DNA of 64,000 bases, from positions 186,001-250,000 of the forward strand of contig DASXVO010000059.1 in assembly GCA_036504215.1 (NCBI GenBank), given 5' to 3'. Under the pieces are notes generated by a model. The model saw only the letters and a list, made by a program, of their open reading frames with translations. It made no database searches and was not told the origin of the DNA. The DNA comes from Vicinamibacterales bacterium (GTDB taxonomy: Bacteria > Acidobacteriota > Vicinamibacteria > Vicinamibacterales > Fen-181). The translations under genes and the position numbers were made by a program. Each line of letters begins with the position of its first letter. Positions within the stretch are counted from its first letter, which is position 1. This document shows positions 60,334 to 64,000 of the stretch, one piece after another.

Positions 60334-62922
60334 TCATCTCCCGCTCTTCATCCCGATGGGGTCTCCGGGAGGCACCGGCAACGGTACCGTCCGTTTGTAC
60401 GGCGAGTCTGGCCGCGACAGGAAGCGCTTGATGTTGTCGGCCGTCGCCGCGAGGTGATCGGCTGACGTCCCGAGGCCGACGGGCCCAGCGGACGCGATGA
60501 GGCGCCCCTCGAGACGATCGCGAAGCTCCCGCAGCCGGCCCGCGGCCGCCGCGCGCACGGCAGGCGACGCATCACCGTTGGCCGCCAGATCCATGAGCCG
60601 CGTGACCACCAGATCCTGCACGGCCGCGAGAACGATCAACCCCTCCCCATCCTTGGACTTCTCAGTCGCCGGGTAGTACCACGTCTGGCGCAGCAGCGCC
60701 CGGACGACCTCGTTGAAGTCCGGATTCGCGGTGTTCCTCGCATGGAACTCGGTCAGGCGGGCGGCGCGCTCCGGCTGGAGCAGCGCGGAGATGGCCAGGT
60801 CCGCGGCGATCGTGGCAGCGCCGACGGGGTCGAATACGCGGTCGGTTCGCCGCTCGAACAGTTCCGTCGGTGTGTCGCCGTAACCGAAGGCCGGCGGCGG
60901 GATCAGGTCCCGGATGCGACCGGGAATGACCAGTTCCTCCACCCGGATCGTGTCGAGCACGGCACCGAGCGCGGCCCGCTGACGATCGGGCGGCACGATG
61001 TCCGCCACCGGTGTCGGCAACGGCGCGCCGGCCGTCTTCACCGCGTAGGTGTACGACAGGCCGCCGAGCGTCTTCACCGCCGCCAGCAGTTGATAGCGGT
61101 GATGCAGGTACAGCGGCAGGAACTTTGCCTCGAGCATCGACAGCGGTGTGCCGTCCGGAATGCTGCCCAGACCAAACTGCGAGAGGCCGATTCGCCGGAC
61201 GTCCATCTCGTGCCTTAGCGTCGCCACCGGGTCGCTGCCGTTGTCCCAGAGGCTGGCCAGCGGGTGCGACGCGCCAGCGGGGCGGGCATCCTCGTCCGAG
61301 ATGAACAGCATCCCGTTGGCAACACCGGCCGCGACGACGTTCGACAGCTCCCGCTCTTCGCTCGCCCCGGGCGGGAACTCCGCGTAGGCGTACGTCACGG
61401 CGAACGAATCGAACGCGCCGATGCCCTTCCCGTAGGCGTCCGACAGATCGATGTGACCGTTCGTGATTCCGACGGTTGGCGCGGGATAGTCCATCACCGA
61501 CGCGCGGCCGTACGTGCTGGCCGCGAAGTTGTGGGCGAAGCCGAGCGTGTGTCCGGTCTCGTGCGCCGAGAGTTGACGGATACGCGCCAAGGACAGCGCG
61601 ACGGCGTCACTGCCGGGATCCAGGGAGGCCAGGTAGTCGAGATCGGGCAGCGCGCCGAAATCACACGCGAAATGGCCCGGATCCCCGTGCTGGTGGGCGT
61701 CGGTCTCCGCCTCGGCGAACTGCGGCACGAGGCCGCTGCCGATCAGGTAGTCCTGCCGGATGCGCAGCGACCCGAGTGTGACGTTGCCTTTCAGGATCTC
61801 GCCCGTCCGCGGATCGACGACGCTTCCCCCGTAGGACCAGCCGCGCGACGACCGGTGGACCCAGTTGATCATGTTGTAGCGAAGGTCCATCGGGTCCGCG
61901 TCCTCGGGCAGCACTCTCACCTGGAACGCATTCCGAAATCCGGCCGCCTCGAACGCGGTGTTCCACCACGAGGCTCCCTCGACGAGCGCACTCCGGATTG
62001 GTTCGGGCGCACCGTTGTCCACGTAGTAGACGATCGGCGCAATCGGGTCGGACACGGGCGCGGCCGGATCCTTCTTGTGCAGACGATGACGCGCGATCCA
62101 GCGCTTCTCGATAGGGTCCGAGATGGGAGAAGCGTAATCGTTGAACTGGATTCCAAAGGAACTGACGCGCGCGTCGTGCCGGCGCGGCCGGTAGCCCTGA
62201 CCGAGCGCCGGCAATTCCACGAACGCGTGGTGCTCCCGCACGGTGACGGCTTCGGCCGACGGCGTCACCTCCCGCACGAGCCGGCCGGGATCCTCATCTG
62301 TCGTGAACGTCAGTGTCGTCTCGACCTCGGTGTTCTTCGGAAACCCCTTCGTGCGGGGAACGTAGAAGGCCGACCGCGTGTCGTCCAGCTTGTAGCGGCC
62401 CTGCTTGGCCTGACGGAGCCGGCCGACCACCCCGTGCGCATCGCGAAGGAAGAAGCCCGTGGCGTCCACGAGCACCGTCGGGCCCTCGGACGCCTCGACC
62501 GTGAAGCCCCACAGCACCGATCGCGCGAACGACTGATCGACCGCGCGTCGCTCGGCGACGTCTTCCGTCAACGCGCGGTAGCGGTAATTCGGTTGGACCA
62601 TCAGCACCTTTGGTCCGACGCGCTCGAACACGACGACGGCCGACACGCCGAGTTGCCCGCGATCCAGGCCGATCGCATTCGATCCGACGCCGGCCGGCAG
62701 CGACACCTGGTAGAGCAGTTCGGAGCCGAAACGAGAGATCTCCATCCACATCTTCCCGGACGCCTCGTCCCAGTACAACGGTACGAAGCCGTCGATCCGA
62801 TGCAGGTTGGCGACGATATCCGCGACCCGCTTCGGGGCGTGAACAGGGGACTGTTGCCGATCCCGAGCAGCGGCCGACACCGAGAGGACAACCGAGAACA
62901 CGACGATCAGTGGAATGCGCAT
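60334..62922 (-). CDS. Secreted zinc metalloprotease (DUF5117/DUF4953 type)
   Basis: The 862-residue protein starts at ATG 62922 with a signal peptide ([19 protein letters not shown]). Family parts are [38 protein letters not shown] (DUF5118/5117), then [31 protein letters not shown] and the metzincin-like zinc site [18 protein letters not shown] (His454, Glu455, His458, His464). SVMDYPAP is the Met-turn. The family is common in Acidobacteriota and Bacteroidota with unknown substrates. It is convergent with the pilus gene. Confidence 0.88.
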   Translation of the reverse strand: MRIPLIVVFSVVLSVSAAARDRQQSPVHAPKRVADIVANLHRIDGFVPLYWDEASGKMWMEISRFGSELLYQVSLPAGVGSNAIGLDRGQLGVSAVVVFERVGPKVLMVQPNYRYRALTEDVAERRAVDQSFARSVLWGFTVEASEGPTVLVDATGFFLRDAHGVVGRLRQAKQGRYKLDDTRSAFYVPRTKGFPKNTEVETTLTFTTDEDPGRLVREVTPSAEAVTVREHHAFVELPALGQGYRPRRHDARVSSFGIQFNDYASPISDPIEKRWIARHRLHKKDPAAPVSDPIAPIVYYVDNGAPEPIRSALVEGASWWNTAFEAAGFRNAFQVRVLPEDADPMDLRYNMINWVHRSSRGWSYGGSVVDPRTGEILKGNVTLGSLRIRQDYLIGSGLVPQFAEAETDAHQHGDPGHFACDFGALPDLDYLASLDPGSDAVALSLARIRQLSAHETGHTLGFAHNFAASTYGRASVMDYPAPTVGITNGHIDLSDAYGKGIGAFDSFAVTYAYAEFPPGASEERELSNVVAAGVANGMLFISDEDARPAGASHPLASLWDNGSDPVATLRHEMDVRRIGLSQFGLGSIPDGTPLSMLEAKFLPLYLHHRYQLLAAVKTLGGLSYTYAVKTAGAPLPTPVADIVPPDRQRAALGAVLDTIRVEELVIPGRIRDLIPPPAFGYGDTPTELFERRTDRVFDPVGAATIAADLAISALLQPERAARLTEFHARNTANPDFNEVVRALLRQTWYYPATEKSKDGEGLIVLAAVQDLVVTRLMDLAANGDASPAVRAAAAGRLRELRDRLEGRLIASAGPVGLGTSADHLAATADNIKRFLSRPDSPYKRTVPLPVPPGDPIGMKSGR

Positions 62923-63246
62923 ACAGATCTCCGGACCGGACACTGTCGCTGGTGAGGGCCGAACGACGAAGCCAGGAACAAACGACATCGAACGAAGGAC
63001 AGGCGACTGGCAACGGAGAACTCAGAGCGAAGAGGCGTGAAACGGAGAACGGAGACGACCCGGGTTCTCCGTTCCACGTCTTCCGTTGAACGGCTGGACA
63101 TCTTCCAGGGGTTAGAGCGTGCCGAATGAACCACGCTCTCGCGCCGCGCTTCCGCCCCTGGAAGATGTCGATGACGACGCCGGAGGCGTCGTCCAGAAAC
63201 AACGTGGGCTGGCGAAGCGAGTTCGGCAGTTCGAGGCGAAGCTCCG
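62923..63246. other. Intergenic region with nested inverted repeats and degenerate words
   Basis: No complete gene is seen in these 324 bases. Segment 63010-63090 is made of ACGGAGAAC-like words in both directions. At 63099-63167 two stems are nested: CATCTTCCAGGGG with CCCCTGGAAGATG (13 bp) around AGAGCGTG with CACGCTCT. On the minus strand the part after the S9 stop can be read LFLDDASGVVIDIFQGRKRG, perhaps a gene remnant. Any terminator for the S9 gene should lie here. Confidence 0.5.
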
Positions 63247-64000
63247 CTAGTGTCCCTTGGTCGGCGTGGTTCCGCGCGGCGGCGCGTTCTTCACGTACTT
63301 GTCGAACCAGCCGATCATCTCGGCCAGCGTGTGCAGTACCGATTCGCGGCCCGTGTAGCCATGCGCCTCGTTCGGCAGCGTGACGTACCGCACCGTGGCG
63401 CCGTGCCCCTTGAGGGCCATGTAGAACCGCTCGGACTGGATGGGGAAAGTGCCCGAGTTGTCGTCCGCCTCGCCATGAGTCAGCAGGATTGGGTCCTTGA
63501 CGTTGTTGGCATAGTAGAAGGGCGACATCCTGGCGTAGACCTCCGGCACCTCCCAGAAGGTCCGCCTCTCGGCCTGGAAGCCAAAGGGTGTCAGCGTCCT
63601 GTTGTAGGCGCCGCTACGGGCGATGCCGGCGCGGAACAGGCGCGAGTGCGACAGCAGGTTGGCTGTCATGAACGCCCCGTAGCTGTGACCGCCCACGCCG
63701 ATGCGATCGCGATCGGCGACGCCCAGGTCGACGACCTTGTCGATGGCGGCTTCTGCACTCGCCACGAGCTGGTCGATGTAGGTGTCATTGGCCGTCTCCC
63801 CGGCCCCGACAATCGGCATCGTCGGGTTGTCGAGCACGGCGTAGCCCTGGGTGAGGAAGAACATGTGCGACGGCCCCGTGTAGGTCGTGAAGCGGTACGG
63901 CGAGCCACTCACCTGGCTGGCGAGGCTCGGGTCGGTGAACTCGCGCGGATACGCCCACATGACGAGCGGCAGCCGCTCGCCCTTCTTGTAGCCGGGCGGC
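63247..64000 (-). CDS. C-terminal part of an S9 prolyl-oligopeptidase-like enzyme (partial)
   Basis: The frame runs off the right edge; 250 residues are visible. The catalytic Ser is in GVGGHSYGAFMTANLL, the Asp in LTHGEADDNSGTFPIQS and the His in PNEAHGYTGRESV, in the order and spacing of S9 peptidases. PGYKKGERLPLVMWAYPREF at the edge is the usual entry to the hydrolase domain. The N-terminal propeller lies outside the window. FFLTQGYAVLDNPTMPIVGAGE places it in the S9C/acylaminoacyl-peptidase-like group. Confidence 0.88.
   Translation of the reverse strand, partial: PPGYKKGERLPLVMWAYPREFTDPSLASQVSGSPYRFTTYTGPSHMFFLTQGYAVLDNPTMPIVGAGETANDTYIDQLVASAEAAIDKVVDLGVADRDRIGVGGHSYGAFMTANLLSHSRLFRAGIARSGAYNRTLTPFGFQAERRTFWEVPEVYARMSPFYYANNVKDPILLTHGEADDNSGTFPIQSERFYMALKGHGATVRYVTLPNEAHGYTGRESVLHTLAEMIGWFDKYVKNAPPRGTTPTKGH

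Overview
The window is GC-rich, densely coded bacterial chromosome. The combination of an Alternative Complex III plus caa3 oxidase block, a SUF operon with SufU, bacterial GlnRS, LpxD (so a Gram-negative envelope), outer-membrane barrels, a DUF5117-type zinc protease, many exported peptidases and an RHS/VCBS remnant best fits Acidobacteriota, probably class Vicinamibacteria. That placement is inference from gene content; no rRNA gene is present.

Layout. 1-2.4 kb: decayed accessory DNA, with the tail of a VCBS-repeat protein, a broken orphan RHS gene carrying two hairpin-rich insertions, two small unknown ORFs and a truncated nucleotidyltransferase with its small partner. 2.4-15 kb: exported and envelope proteins (a glycosidase-like protein, an S10 carboxypeptidase, a PLP decarboxylase, a BNR-repeat protein, a patatin/barrel fusion, a DUF481 protein, a lipoprotein, a LysM protein and a barrel protein). 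15-23 kb: a minus-strand run of ABC-2 exporter, M1 peptidase, DUF6805-like protein, M24 peptidase, D-aminoacylase-like hydrolase and thioesterase. 23-31 kb: a plus-strand run of lipid kinase, acidic TPR protein, glnS, an unknown 600-residue protein, lpxD and a small four-helix-bundle gene enclosed by perfect inverted repeats.

31.2-43.7 kb: one minus-strand respiratory block, actABCDEF, a small membrane protein, sco and ctaCDEF. ACIII would oxidise menaquinol and hand electrons to cytochrome c and the caa3 oxidase; Sco would load CuA. 44-49 kb: a zinc-ribbon protein, a GlcD-type FAD oxidase, a divergent rhodanese-like gene with an in-frame TGA where related proteins carry Cys (candidate selenoprotein), a Na+/solute symporter and a small secreted protein. 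49-54.8 kb: sufBCDSU-sufT, tightly overlapped, behind a promoter with a palindrome. 55-60 kb: four pseudopilin/PilX-like genes. 60-64 kb: a DUF5117-type metalloprotease and the C-terminal part of an S9 peptidase.

The gaps hold several families of short purine- or pyrimidine-rich word repeats (GGATGAA, CAGCACC, GTGCTAC, CGGACAGGCGG and others), some of which provide stop codons, ribosome binding sites or start codons. The strongest leads are the TGA-containing rhodanese and the inverted-repeat-flanked four-helix-bundle unit.
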